The notes under the pieces: generated by a model
Database searches by the model: none
What the model saw: only the letters and a program-made list of their open reading frames with translations
Told to the model about the DNA's origin: nothing
Part shown: positions 11,089 through 22,800 of the stretch, in pieces
Layout: each line of letters opens with the position of its first letter
How positions within the stretch are numbered: the stretch's first letter is position 1
Assembly (NCBI GenBank): GCA_002633025.1
Contig: NMRB01000368.1
Span: 341,488 to 405,487 of the forward strand
Source of the DNA: Notospermus geniculatus
Lineage: Eukaryota > Nemertea > Pilidiophora > Heteronemertea > Lineidae
Reading direction: 5' to 3'
Length of the DNA: 64,000 nt
Made by a program: the position numbers and the translations under genes

Positions 11089-11440
11089 ACATGGCTTCGC
11101 CGAGATACCATTTCTCCCTGGTGTGAAGTTCCATGAGTGCAGTCGGCATCGTCACCAAGAGAACCAAGAGATCCGCCAAACTCAGGTTCATTAGAAACAC
11201 ATTGGTAGAATTCCTCATTTCACGATTCCGCCAAATCACAAACGCCACAAGAATATTGCCAACAGTACCAAAAATGAAAATCAAGGTGTACAATATGGTG
11301 ACGGTGAATAACATGTAAAGAGGTATATCATAATTCGTTGGTTCAACTCCTTGTACGACGCTGTTTGACACTTGGACAGTGGTGGAGTTGAAAAGTGCTA
11401 TGAGCCCGTTAGGGCTGTCCCCTGTATAGTTGAATGGCAT
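11089..11440 (-). CDS. Gene A, 5' exon (proximal copy): N-terminus to TM2
   Basis: First coding exon of the receptor. The first in-frame ATG is at 11440 (protein begins MPFNYTG). The frame is open upstream but has no ATG before a stop, so I choose this start. It gives a short extracellular N-terminus with N-glycosylation sites at Asn4 (NYT) and Asn18 (NST). TM1 holds the GN pair (Asn62, 1.50). The first intracellular loop reads RNREMRNSTN. TM2 holds NLSLADLL (Asp90, 2.50), followed by WYLGEAMC up to Cys118. The exon ends ATGT|GTAAGT, a strong donor splitting the Cys codon after its first base. The downstream partner is 3940-4730. WYLG-x-x-MC before TM3 is typical of ETHR/TRHR-like receptors. 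An identical exon lies at 19515-19866; one or both may be used, or one may be an assembly duplicate. Confidence 0.88.
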
Positions 11441-13465
11441 TAGTGCGATTGGAGCAAAGAGGATCTTCTGAAATGACCGGCCTCCAAACTCCAAACTGCT
11501 TTTTGCACGGTGTTCTTGTTGATCGGATCAGTCAGGCATGAATTCCAGTAAGTCACTGAGCCAAATTCACTGCAGACAGCTTCCTTCGTCAAGTTAAGTT
11601 GATTCACGGACAAATCACAAGCTCCGCTCGAAAATAGCCACGAAGACGAGGTAGTAAGTTTCAAAATCAAAATAAGAGGCAAAAAGCATCGCACGCAACC
11701 TCCAGCACAGCCGCATGGAGAAAGGAGAAATTCGATCAGATATTCCTCCGTCTATCATCCACAGTATGATCATACTCACTCACCGTTCTGATTAATAGTT
11801 TGACAAACACTTACGAATCATCGCTCGTTCCTGTTGCTTATTGTATCTGATTTCTCAACACCAACAAAAACTGTCGCTGCAGCAACATAATTAGACTAGA
11901 ATCCTTAATTATCCGCTACGTTACGAACAATTTTGCATCAGCAGTGAAGAAAATCTCGTCTTACAAACAGTTGGCATTTATCGGTATTCTTAAATCTTCC
12001 TAATATTACAAGACGAACTACAGCGTCATCGTCGTATGTTGCTTACTTCTTTTGAGACTTATAGATGACAGGTTTTATCCGCTAAACGGCCAAATATTTC
12101 ATAGTACTCCATTAATATGAGAAGTTTCCAACACGATCGCCTGTTTTAAGTGCCTTTCTCGACTATTTGAAAGAAATAGCTAGTCATGCGTTCCTGATAT
12201 CATAATCCGCGAAAGTGGTAACCGAATACGTTAGGTTCCTGTCGTGCACCATCCGAGCTGTCGACCTCGACGGGAAACTTTACTCGTGTCACCAACTAAT
12301 CACGTCAACGTGACCAAACCAAATCTTCAACACGCTATCAATATCACTCAGCACTCAGACAGATGCACTAATATAATCATATTGAGACCGAGTGACTGCA
12401 ATTGCTTTAAAAATACCATTACCAGTCACGTGTTGTCACTTCTCGGATCCAGTTATCCAAGGAGTCGTTTCAATTAAGTTTTCTCCAATTCCGAGAGTAC
12501 TTCCTGATCGGTGTTATCTTCTTGCCTATAATTTGTTGTTACCATCTTGGGTTGTTCTAAACACAACTTTTCTGCCACCATCCACTGATATTTTTGATAT
12601 TCCTCGAAACTAAACTTTTAGTATTCCAGAGGGGGTTATACTTGCGGTAATAAAGAATGGCTCGCGCAGTTACCTCAGGAACACACCATGTATGCCTTCT
12701 GCAGAGGAATTCTTTCGATCAGCCGGCAGTACGAACATCGAATGCCGAGGGATGTCGTTGAAGCCGTCGTGATAGTCTTGAGCATGGCGATGCTCGTTGG
12801 CGTTGGTGGTGGAAGGTATACACGTTGTACGGTACGGTGAAGAATGGAAGCTTCTTTCTCTTCCGTAATGCAAATCAACACCGACAAGAGTAAGACTGCG
12901 TGTCATTCTTGTCAGCTTGACTACAGATACATTAGCTAGCCTCGACGACGTCCCTGATCGTAAATGCACTTAAAATACCATAACTTTGTTTTGTCAGCCT
13001 TTCCCTTCTGGGGCAATATTCATTTAGTGGGCTGAATGTTGTCACCCAGAGTGGCTAACCTAATACATATAGTCCAAGTCGAACCATCTGCCAGTGTTCC
13101 CGTATGTCAATGTTCCCCTTATTGTTTGGGAAACACTGGCAGACAGGTCTACACGTTTCTCTGTGTGTGTCCCCTGTGTGTCAGGTCGCAGCTTATTCCG
13201 TCAGACAATGATATGGGAACACTCACAGATGGGGAACATTAAAAAACGTTACACCGGAAACCCAACCCTATTACACTATTTGAAAATGGCGAACCTAATA
13301 TTTCGAGAAAAGCCAACATTTCATGACGACCAACCTGATAGAGTCCGAGTCTCAGAAATGCCAACCTGTTTATATGCCGTGCCATTCGCAGTCATATCTG
13401 ATGCACAGTAATTATTCTCCATGGAAAGGCCTGGCTGGGTTCAAAGGAGTGCCTATTGATTTCAG
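11441..13465 (-). promoter_or_regulatory. 5' flank / possible 5' UTR of gene A
   Basis: This is immediately upstream of the gene A start. A 33-codon ATG-initiated upstream ORF would run 11716-11615 if this segment is in the mRNA. A longer open frame with a hydrophobic start (RCFLPLILILKL) overlaps it but has no ATG and ends in TAA at 11442-11440, overlapping the receptor ATG as TAATG. A splice-donor-like GTAACTG on the minus strand at 12671 follows an open stretch back to about 12969, a possible 5' UTR exon. The tract is almost identical in both duplication copies. No TATA box can be assigned. Confidence 0.35.
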
Positions 13466-15590
13466 ATCGGCGTAAGCGGACTGCAAAATCGTTTGCCTCT
13501 GTGGTATCGTACGACGGTTATGGGAATTTTATAGTGGTAATATATCTCTTCGGTTTTTCAATAATTAGCCTATCTGTACGTCCCAGAACCTGCACTCGTC
13601 TGGGCCTGGCAGGTGTGATAAATCACAAACACATGGAAACACACCACGTTCTAATTAAACGTTCTGTGTCGTCCGTGGGCGAGGGGATATCACGATTGAT
13701 TCCACTTAGCTGCACAATCCCGTCACCCCGATGACCAGTAACTCCGTGCCTACATTTCCCAATCAGCATTCGATATCACAGTCTACAAAGTTCTTAGGAT
13801 CCCGACAGTTTTTCACTGCCCATGCATCCCCCTATGATCCATAATTCTCTTTCTGCCGATGTCTCCTCCCGTTTTCCTACCCAAAGTGTATTTTTCGTCC
13901 TCGCTTTCATCACTTTGTCTTCCACTTTTTTTCGTCCTCATGAGGGCTATTACCAGCGTACAATTCTTTGTTTTGTTGATGTCATTTCCATTTCAATTTC
14001 CCCAACTAAAGCCCATTATCCACTTGATTACTTTGGGACACTATTTTCACAAAGGCACTAAGAAAAACTATAATTCCGCGCTAGAGCTGTACATTTGTAT
14101 CCACTCCATGGAATGTAGGCCCAGTTGTGTCCCCAGCTGACCATCGTACCATGGCAATGCGATACTAATTACGTTCTTGACTACCAATGACTTTTGCTCG
14201 TTCTCATGAGAAAGTCATTAGCAGAGAAGAATGGCGAAGTATCCGGCAATATCGGATTCGGCAACAAGCTGTTGAAGTTGTGCAATGAGGAACCCGTTTG
14301 ACTTTTTACACCGATAGGGCGGCGCTGCGAGGTCGCACCGACGTCACGTCATGACGTCATTGATGCAGTCCTACAGGGACGAAGCGTCGAAAAGAGGCAC
14401 AAAGCCGCTCACAGCCGTGCGCTTCCCAGTGGCGGTGTCGTAGGCCGCCTTGGAACGGCGTAGGCGGCTGCGGCATGCAACAGCCAGGGAGCCCCAAAAG
14501 CTGACAAAATTACTTTCACGTATCAGACAGATTGTTCAGAAAGAATAAATCTTTACATCAGACCCCATCAGCTAATGGACGAAGGTGTCGTAACATCAAG
14601 GACTTAACTCACTCTTAAGTCTTTCCTCTACATGTATAATAATAAAATGATGTGCAGACTGGTTGGACTAATAGCATGTAAATTCGAGTTATGGCACCCA
14701 ACACGAGTAACATCAACAATAAAACCAAACACGCAGCAGAAACAAGGAGACGCTAAATCTTCATTCTCTCCTAATGAACATGGACAGTTTTTCATTTGTT
14801 ATTGTTTCTGTTGGGGATGTTGCTTCGCCTCATTGTCTCAACTATATTTCATACGGGTTCTATCTCTCACAAAAACCATTATCTCAATCTTGTAATCCAT
14901 TATGGAGGAAGATATTGAGTGAAGACGCTGTACTTTTAGCATCAGTCTGCAGTTTTAAAATTAACTCTCGGCATCATCATTGTTTGGCTTCGGCACCATT
15001 CCTGAGCAATCCTGTCTCCCAGGCTTCGTCTTGTTCTCACCAGTACAATGATGTTCTCGGGTGTACTTTAAAGGGCCACGGTATTGCCACTTTTTCTCGA
15101 GAGCCGGCGCCACCGCGCCACTCTCCAACCCAGGGACTAACTACGTTGTCGGCGAATTGACCCGACGTACATTTTGTAATGCATTTCCGTAGTCCATCTT
15201 ACTGCCGCTAGGTGGCTCCCTCAACGTCGGCTGTCAAATAACGCATTTGAGATCCAATACCGTGCTCCTTTAAGTTTCGTGGTGGATGAGGATCGCCAGG
15301 TTCCTCCTTGCCTCAGCTAATACTTCCAGGTTTCACTGAATCCAATTATTTATTCCATTCAGATTCAGGCTTAAGATTCTAATCTCCTGGAATTTATAAG
15401 TCCGGTTTCCATTCAACGAGAGATTATGATGTATGGCTATAGAAACCATCACCATTCTGATATAACCGACAACAGATTATAGACCTTTCCAAAAAGGATG
15501 ATGGCCTTCTCGTTGTCCTAGATGACGTCGTGGTCATTGCCTAAAGCCTGATATAACACTACCAAACACATTCACCGGATAATTATTTTA
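13466..15590. other. Distal part of duplication copy 1, no gene seen
   Basis: No gene recognised. At 14287-14360 there is a short piece related to the GC-rich TIR element at 35.7 kb (GGCGGCGCTGCGAGG, then GACGTCA motifs). At 15206-15222 the sequence GCCGCTAGGTGGCTCC matches the core of a CTCF-type site. The block 14052-14144 is unrelated to the equivalent position in copy 2. Confidence 0.45.
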
Positions 15591-15681
15591 GGCCGGGTTT
15601 ATTTGGCAAGCATGCTTGCCAAGCAGTTCCCTTTTTCGTCCTTATTTAGCAAGCATGCTTGCCATCTAATGCTGAAAAATN
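15591..15681. other. Junction spacer with repeated palindrome and single N
   Basis: About 90 bp present only between the two large copies. It holds GGCAAGCATGCTTGCC at about 15614-15629 and the related AGCAAGCATGCTTGCC at about 15659-15664 onward, a palindrome used twice. A single N at 15681 sits exactly where copy 2 begins, which suggests a joined contig edge. Confidence 0.7.
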
Positions 15682-16310
15682 CCGTAACTCATCAAGATCG
15701 TCACAACTGTCTCGAAAGAAGTTGAACAGCTGCTGACGTTGTGACGGAGCCACGTATTGCAGGAAAACTTAAATCAAAAGTAATGTTTGAAGCCCGGAGG
15801 TGTTGTAAAGGAGATGGTGACATCTGGCTGTTTAATTAACGACAAGGAATTACGTCGTCCTTCCATCAGTAATCAGTAGTTCACAGCGCTCGCTCTTTAC
15901 ATCACCGATATTCTCCGGATGAGTCTTCACAGAATGAGAACAGCAGCTGTACCATCAGTACAGAAGAAAGATGGCAAGGATGTATCTTCCGGTTGATAAC
16001 ACACGTTTTGTTTCCTCGAGCAAGGTGATACAATCCTAACTTATCAATACTGGACGATTGGAAATAAGTGATTCACCGAGTGGTACAGGCATTCCTTGTT
16101 AGAAGTCGATCCCTCTCCGATCGCCGTATGACAGCCGACGATAAGCACAAGAACATGAAGCCTCCCTGGGGTGGATTGAATATGGTTATGCATAAGCTGG
16201 CATTACCATATCATATCAGACATGGCATCTCATGCAATATTAATACAGAAAATCTTTTGTCGTTTGACTAGAGGCAAACTGTCAGAGCATGCAACAGACG
16301 AAACCTTTAA

Positions 16311-17216
16311 AAAGTGGTCCTAAACCGCCAAGCAAAAGTTGGCACCCGATCATTTTCACCGCCCACGAAAATGGAACTTCCGATTTCCGCTCCTGGCTTC
16401 TGAGCATGCGCAGTACGCTACCTTCACTGAGTTTGTCAACGCTGAGATGGTCGTGCAAACCGGCAGACAGGATGCCGAAGCGAGAAGTGAAAGAAGGGAA
16501 AGGGCGGCCTAAAAAGGTAGCAAATGCCGACCAGCGGCTGTGGACTGTCCAGAAACATTATCGAAGTGGCTCATAATAAAGAAAGAACTCAGTTTTAAGA
16601 CGATGAGGAGGTTGTTTGTGTGTATGGCATCATTAACATAATGCCGGACTGCGGAACTCGCCGCCGTGCCGGTGTAACGTCAGTGAATTCTGTGGTTTCT
16701 TTTGAGAAAAGACCAACTTGCCTGGCATACATGCATGTACCGGCCGACACCGTCATCAATGGTGTCACTCGTGTCGGATTGAACACTCTTAGGCGTGAAT
16801 ATATCCGCTAAAACTCCCCGGAATCGAGGAGAAATCTCGACTCGGTGAACTGGTTGCATCCATGTTGCTTTGACAATCAGCTNNNNNNNNNNNNNNNNNN
16901 NNNNNNNNNNNNNNNNNNNNNNNNNNNNNNNNNNNNNNNNNNNNNNNNNNNNNNNNNNNNNAGGCGTGAATATATCCGCTAAAACTCCCCGGAATCGAGG
17001 AGAAATCTCGACTCGGTGAACTGGTTGCATCCATGTTGCTTTGACAATCAGCTGTCACACAGCTGTCAATTATCAGAACTTGCCCAATCAGTGATCGCGT
17101 AGTAAATTCCATAGTAATCACGTGACGTGATGATTGACAGGCGTTCATTCATCCTGGCGTAGCGCGGGAAAATGAAAACGAGGCTGTCTCGCTCGCCCCG
17201 GCGGTTTAGGACCACT
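16311..17216. mobile_element. TIR element of about 0.9 kb, with internal gap
   Basis: The left end is AGTGGTCCTAAACCGCC and the right end GGCGGTTTAGGACCACT, a perfect 17-bp inverted repeat. The corresponding place in copy 1 (about 8684, CCTTTAAAAGGCC) is the empty site. The flank repeats as TTAAAA, so the target duplication could be TTAA, 6 bp or 7 bp depending on where the ends are set. Inside, a short frame reads MPKREVKEGKGRPKKV (an AT-hook-like GRPKK) and ends before AATAAA at about 16575-16580. No transposase is visible. The interior is interrupted by an assembly gap. Confidence 0.85.
16883..16961. other. Assembly gap (79 N) flanked by an identical 92-bp repeat
   Basis: The 92 bp before the gap (16791-16882) and after it (16962-17053) are the same sequence, starting AGGCGTGAATATATCCGC and ending TTTGACAATCAGCT. 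This is the usual sign of one locus represented on both sides of an unresolved join, so the interior length of the element is unreliable. Confidence 0.95.
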
Positions 17217-18079
17217 TTAAAAGGCCTAGAAATCGGAGAGAAATCACGATTGGATCGAAAGAGCCAACAGGTCTACTGATATGTAGGTCAAGGGTTGTCG
17301 TGCAGCAAGGGTGAAATCTGGGAAGAGACGAGATTATTTGGGATGCAGTTAGACAAGCAAATCCCCTTGGTTTCTATGATCATTCACCTTTCCTTTACCG
17401 TCCCTGGGAGGATATTTTGAAATATATACAGATTATATGAAATGAGAGCAACTGAACTGGATCTGTCAGGTCACTCCTACAATCACAGCCATTGAAACCG
17501 ACACGTACCGCTCCAATTCGGTGTTGGTTCCGCGTTTTGACTGCCCCACCTAACACGTGGAGTTCACGGAGGGACGAGTGGTGTAACCTAACGGCGATGT
17601 GTGGAGAATGGTACCGCCCTTTTTTTCAGATCTTCCTTCCTTGAAGGGTCAGACTACAACAGTACATGTAGTTGTCGCTCAATCAATCATCTTGCTGTCA
17701 CTCATCAAGGCTTCTCCCGTAACAGGTCATTCGATCCTAATGAAATATTGGATTGATACTCACTTCATGTTCTGATCGCTGACTTCCTATCATCATGATG
17801 TTCCCATTCCATCAGGCAACAAACCTGGCAAAGGATCATGTCACTCTTTACACAAGAGGCGTGTCAAGTAGCCTACAAGGGTTTTCTATATACGTGTCCA
17901 ATCGATATAAGACCCAGCTTTTAAGCTAAAAGCATGAATAAGCTCGCCTAGATTGTGTAGCACTTGTGGTCACTCCCAGGATCACTGCCCAGAGGAATGC
18001 GCCAGAGTACCAATCCCTTGCTTCAAAGCTAAGACGCAAGATTTGATTGAGGTTTTTTCGAATGACCTCATCTTGAAGA

Positions 18080-18545
18080 ATTTCAGAGTAGCCACGAGGT
18101 TGATGACCATTTGCTCTCGATGGAGAGACGAGAGTAGCCACAAGATTGATAACCATTTGCTCTCGATGGAGGGACCAGAGTAGCCACAAGGTTGATGACC
18201 ATTTCCTCTCGATGGAGGAACTAGAGTAGCCACAAGGTTGACGACCATTTCCTGTCGATGGAGGAACTATAGAGTAGCCAAGGTTAATGAATACATGTAT
18301 TTCGTTTCGATGGAGGGACTAGAGTAGCCGCAAGATTGACGACCATTTCCTGTCGATGGAGGGACTATAGAGTAGCCAAGGTTAATGAATACATGTATTT
18401 CGTTTCGATGGAGGGACTAGAGTAGCCACAAGATTGATGACCATTTTCTCTCGATGGAGGGACTAGGAGTAGCCACAAGACTGATGACCATTTTCTCTCG
18501 ATGGAGGGACTACGTAGAGTATCCACAAAGTTGATGACTATCCAT
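18080..18545. repeat. 48-bp-type minisatellite, copy 2
   Basis: Same units as 9560-10115, about nine instead of eleven, with a different order of the variant AAGGTTAATGAATACATGTA units. Frames across it are repeat translations. Confidence 0.85.
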
Positions 18546-19514
18546 TAAGAACTATACTTCAAGGAGCATGCCATTGAACACATTTCGCAACAAAGGCAGG
18601 CATGACTTATTCATGATGAAAGATTGCTCGGGGGAAAAAACGCCACGACACATGTTGATCATTGGTAGGGGCAATGTTCAGTGACAGGTGATATATATTA
18701 TCTGTCCCTTGCGACTCGTTTGCGAGGGTTACATGAAAGGTTGGTTTCCATTCTCCCTCAACAGGGAGACACCTATACCTCGTGGGAAGTTGTGTGGAAA
18801 CGGTTGATCGCTCAGAAATGAAGCCCCTTATATATTATGCAGTCGACATAAGCCACTCTTACGTAGGAGCTCATTTTTCTCTCGTCATTGTGATTTGGCA
18901 CGAATCATCCGCAAGAATGAACATTGCATTCTCCATTAGCTGCGTTGATTTTGAGATTTTGATTTTGAATGGATAATGAAAAGTGAAAAATGAAAAGACC
19001 AGCCTTCACAATTCGAAGTTTGTTGGTATTGATGGGATACCTTCATTTACAACGCACAACGTAGGTAGCCTCTGGCTAACTTGCGTTGCAGAGCCTGGCA
19101 GCTACTTTGCGAAGTGTCCACTGACCCAGAACATAAGCGCCTTTAGGAGCCATTTTATGTTTTGTTTTTGGAACTCGTACCCGGCCCATACGTTACGATA
19201 TAACAATTCAGATTGCCTTCTTACCGGAACTAAAAACAAACCCGCAGCTAATTTTGAGAGATCGTGACAATTTACATCTCAAAATGTCTTTTTCAGGAAA
19301 TGGAATTGTAAATTAAGAGTGCAATAACGGCTTTGAGTTGAACTGAACTGCGCGTGGATCTGATACAAATGGACTCCATTTTGTGACGCCAGTTTAATTT
19401 GTTGCGGGAGTCTTACCTTGGAATGAGGTTACGAATATTTGAAATCTGAGCTGGCAAACAAGTTTTTTGTCAACAACTTAACATTAAAAACCGATTAAAT
19501 GAAAGAAGACTTAC

Positions 19515-19866
19515 ACATGGCTTCGCCGAGATACCATTTCTCCCTGGTGTGAAGTTCCATGAGTGCAGTCGGCATCGTCACCAAGAGAACCAAGAGATCC
19601 GCCAAACTCAGGTTCATTAGAAACACATTGGTAGAATTCCTCATTTCACGATTCCGCCAAATCACAAACGCCACAAGAATATTGCCAACAGTACCAAAAA
19701 TGAAAATCAAGGTGTACAATATGGTGACGGTGAATAACATGTAAAGAGGTATATCATAATTCGTTGGTTCAACTCCTTGTACGACGCTGTTTGACACTTG
19801 GACAGTGGTGGAGTTGAAAAGTGCTATGAGCCCGTTAGGGCTGTCCCCTGTATAGTTGAATGGCAT
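19515..19866 (-). CDS. Gene A, 5' exon, distal duplicate copy
   Basis: Identical in protein sequence to the exon at 11089-11440, including the ATG, both N-glycosylation sites, TM1, TM2, Cys118 and the GTAAGT donor. No second copy of the 3' exon accompanies it, so it could only make a receptor by splicing past the proximal copy to 3940-4730. Alternatives are an alternative first exon, a redundant duplicate, or an allelic copy left by the assembler. The N at the duplication junction and the high overall identity favour the last. The complete absence of coding change gives no sign of decay. Confidence 0.75.
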
Positions 19867-22800
19867 TAGTGCGATTGGAGCAAAGAGGATCTTCTGAAAT
19901 GACCGGCCTCCAAACTCCAAACTGCTTTTTGCACGGTGTTCTTGTTGATCGGATCAGTCAGGCATGAATTCCAGTAAGTCACTGAGCCAAATTCACTGCA
20001 GACAGCTTCCTTCGTCAAGTTAAGTTGATTCACGGACAAATCACAAGCTCCGCTCGAAAATAGCCACGAAGACGAGGTAGTAAGTTTCAAAATCAAAATA
20101 AGAGGCAAAAAGCATCGCACGCAACCTCCAGCACAGCCGCATGGAGAAAGGAGAAATTCGATCAGATATTCCTCCGTCTATCATCCACAGTATGATCATA
20201 CTCACTCACCGTTCTGATTAATAGTTTGACAAACACTTACGAATCATCGCTCGTTCCTGTTGCTTATTGTATCTGATTTCTCAACACCAACAAAAACTGT
20301 CGCTGCAGCAACATAATTAGACTAGAATCCTTAATTATCCGCTACGTTACGAACAATTTTGCATCAGCAGTGAAGAAAATCTCGTCTTACAAACAGTTGG
20401 CATTTATCGGTATTCTTAAATCTTCCTAATATTACAAGACGAACTACAGCGTCATCGTCGTATGTTGCTTACTTCTTTTGAGACTTATAGATGACAGGTT
20501 TTATCCGCTAAACGGCCAAATATTTCATAGTACTCCATTAATATGAGAAGTTTCCAACACGATCGCCTGTTTTAAGTGCCTTTCTCGACTATTTGAAAGA
20601 AATAGCTAGTCATGCGTTCCTGATATCATAATCCGCGAAAGTGGTAACCGAATACGTTAGGTTCCTGTCGTGCACCATCCGAGCTGTCGACCTCGACGGG
20701 AAACTTTACTCGTGTCACCAACTAATCACGTCAACGTGACCAAACCAAATCTTCAACACGCTATCAATATCACTCAGCACTCAGACAGATGCACTAATAT
20801 AATCATATTGAGACCGAGTGACTGCAATTGCTTTAAAAATACCATTACCAGTCACGTGTTGTCACTTCTCGGATCCAGTTATCCAAGGAGTCGTTTCAAT
20901 TAAGTTTTCTCCAATTCCGAGAGTACTTCCTGATCGGTGTTATCTTCTTGCCTATAATTTGTTGTTACCATCTTGGGTTGTTCTAAACACAACTTTTCTG
21001 CCACCATCCACTGATATTTTTGATATTCCTCGAAAATAAACTTTTAGTATTCCAGAGGGGGTTATACTTGCGGTAATAAAGAATGGCTCGCGCAGTTACC
21101 TCAGGAACACACCATGTATGCCTTCTGCAGAGGAATTCTTTCGATCAGCCGGCAGTACGAACATCGAATGCCGAGGGATGTCGTTGAAGCCGTCGTGATA
21201 GTCTTGAGCATGGCGATGCTCGTTGGCGTTGGTGGTGGAAGGTATACACGTTGTACGGTACGGTGAAGAATGGAAGCTTCTTTCTCTTCCGTAATGCAAA
21301 TCAACACCGACAAGAGTAAGACTGCGTGTCATTCTTGTCAGCTTGACTACAGATACATTAGCTAGCCTCGACGACGTCCCTGATCGTAAATGCACTTAAA
21401 ATACCATAACTTTGTTTTGTCAGCCTTTCCCTTCTGGGGCAATATTCATTTAGTGGGCTGAATGTTGTCACCCAGAGTGGCTAACCTAATACATATAGTC
21501 CAAGTCGAACCATCTGCCAGTGTTCCCGTATGTCAATGTTCCCCTTATTGTTTGGGAAACACTGGCAGACAGGTCTACACGTTTCTCTGTGTGTGTCCCC
21601 TGTGTGTCAGGTCGCAGCTTATTCCGTCAGACAATGATATGGGAACACTCACAGATGGGGAACATTAAAAAACGTTACACCGGAAACCCAACCCTATTAC
21701 ACTATTTGAAAATGGCGAACCTAATATTTCGAGAAAAGCCAACATTTCATGACGACCAACCTGATAGAGTCCGAGTCTCAGAAATGCCAACCTGTTTATA
21801 TGCCGTGCCATTCGCAGTCATATCTGATGCACAGTAATTATTCTCCATGGAAAGGCCTGGCTGGGTTCAAAGGAGTGCCTATTGATTTCAGGTCGGCGTA
21901 AGCGGACTGCAAAATCGTTTGCCTCTGTGGTATCGTAAGACGGTTATGGGATTTTTATAGTGGTAATATATCTCTTCGGTTTTTCAATAATTAGCCTATC
22001 TGTACGTCCCAGAACCTGCACTCGTCTGGGCCTGGCAGGTGTGATAAATCACAAACACATGGAAACACACCACGTTCTAATTAAACGTTCTGTGTCGTCC
22101 CGTGGGCGAAGGGATATCAGGATTGATTCCACTTAGCTGCACAATCCCGTCACCCCGATGACCAGTAACTCCGTGCCTACATTTCCCAATCAGCATTCGA
22201 TATCACAGTCTACAAAGTTCTTAGGATCCCGACAGTTTTTCACTGCCCATGCATCCCCTATGATCCATAATTCTCTTTCTGCCGATGTCTCCTCCCGTTT
22301 TCCTACCCAAAGTGTATTTTTCGTCTTCGCTTTCATCACTTTGTCTTCCACTTTTTTTCGTCCTCTTGACGGCTATTACCAGCGTACAATTCTTTGTTTT
22401 GTTGATGTCATTTCCATTTCAATTTCCCCAACTAAAGCCCATTAATCCACTTGATTACTTTGGGACACTATTATGTGTCATGAATGACGTAATTCGTCAG
22501 GCTGACTAAAGCATCTCATCAATATTCGCAGACAAGTTGCGGTGACAAGAATTTTTTAAGAGTGTGACCATCGTATCGTGGCAATGCGATACTAATTTGT
22601 ACGACCTTGACTACCAATGTCTTTTGCTCGTTCTCATTAGAAAGTCATTAGCAGAGAAGAATGGTAAGCATCCGGCAATATCAGTCAGATTCGGCAACAA
22701 GCTGTTGAAGTTGTGCAATGAGGAACCCGTTTGACTTTTTACACCGATAGGGCGGCGCTGCGAGGGGTCGCACCGACGTCACGTCATGACGTCATTGATG

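Larger units (their letters stand above)
7956..15590. repeat. Large direct duplication, copy 1
   Basis: This block is repeated at 15682-23991 in the same orientation. It contains gene A exon 1, its upstream flank, a 48-bp-type minisatellite and many short repeats. Homology starts at CCGTAACTCATCAAG and stops after ACCGGATAATTATTTTA. Relative to copy 2 it has an extra 105-bp TTAA-flanked element (8047-8151), lacks the approximately 0.9-kb element at 16.3 kb, and has a different block at about 14052-14144. Identity is very high but patchy, highest at about 11067-13464. Real duplication and uncollapsed haplotype are both possible. Confidence 0.9.

Noticed and set aside
11441-11494. Longer gene A N-terminus beginning LEFGGRSFQK
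   Set aside because: The codon at 11494 is TTG, not ATG; the first in-frame ATG is at 11440.
13094-13411. 105-codon plus frame, kept in copy 2
   Set aside because: Kept only because the duplication is nearly identical there; no domain.
16680-17148. Frames of 116 and 119 codons across the gap
   Set aside because: They run through 79 N and read the same duplicated 92-bp flank twice.
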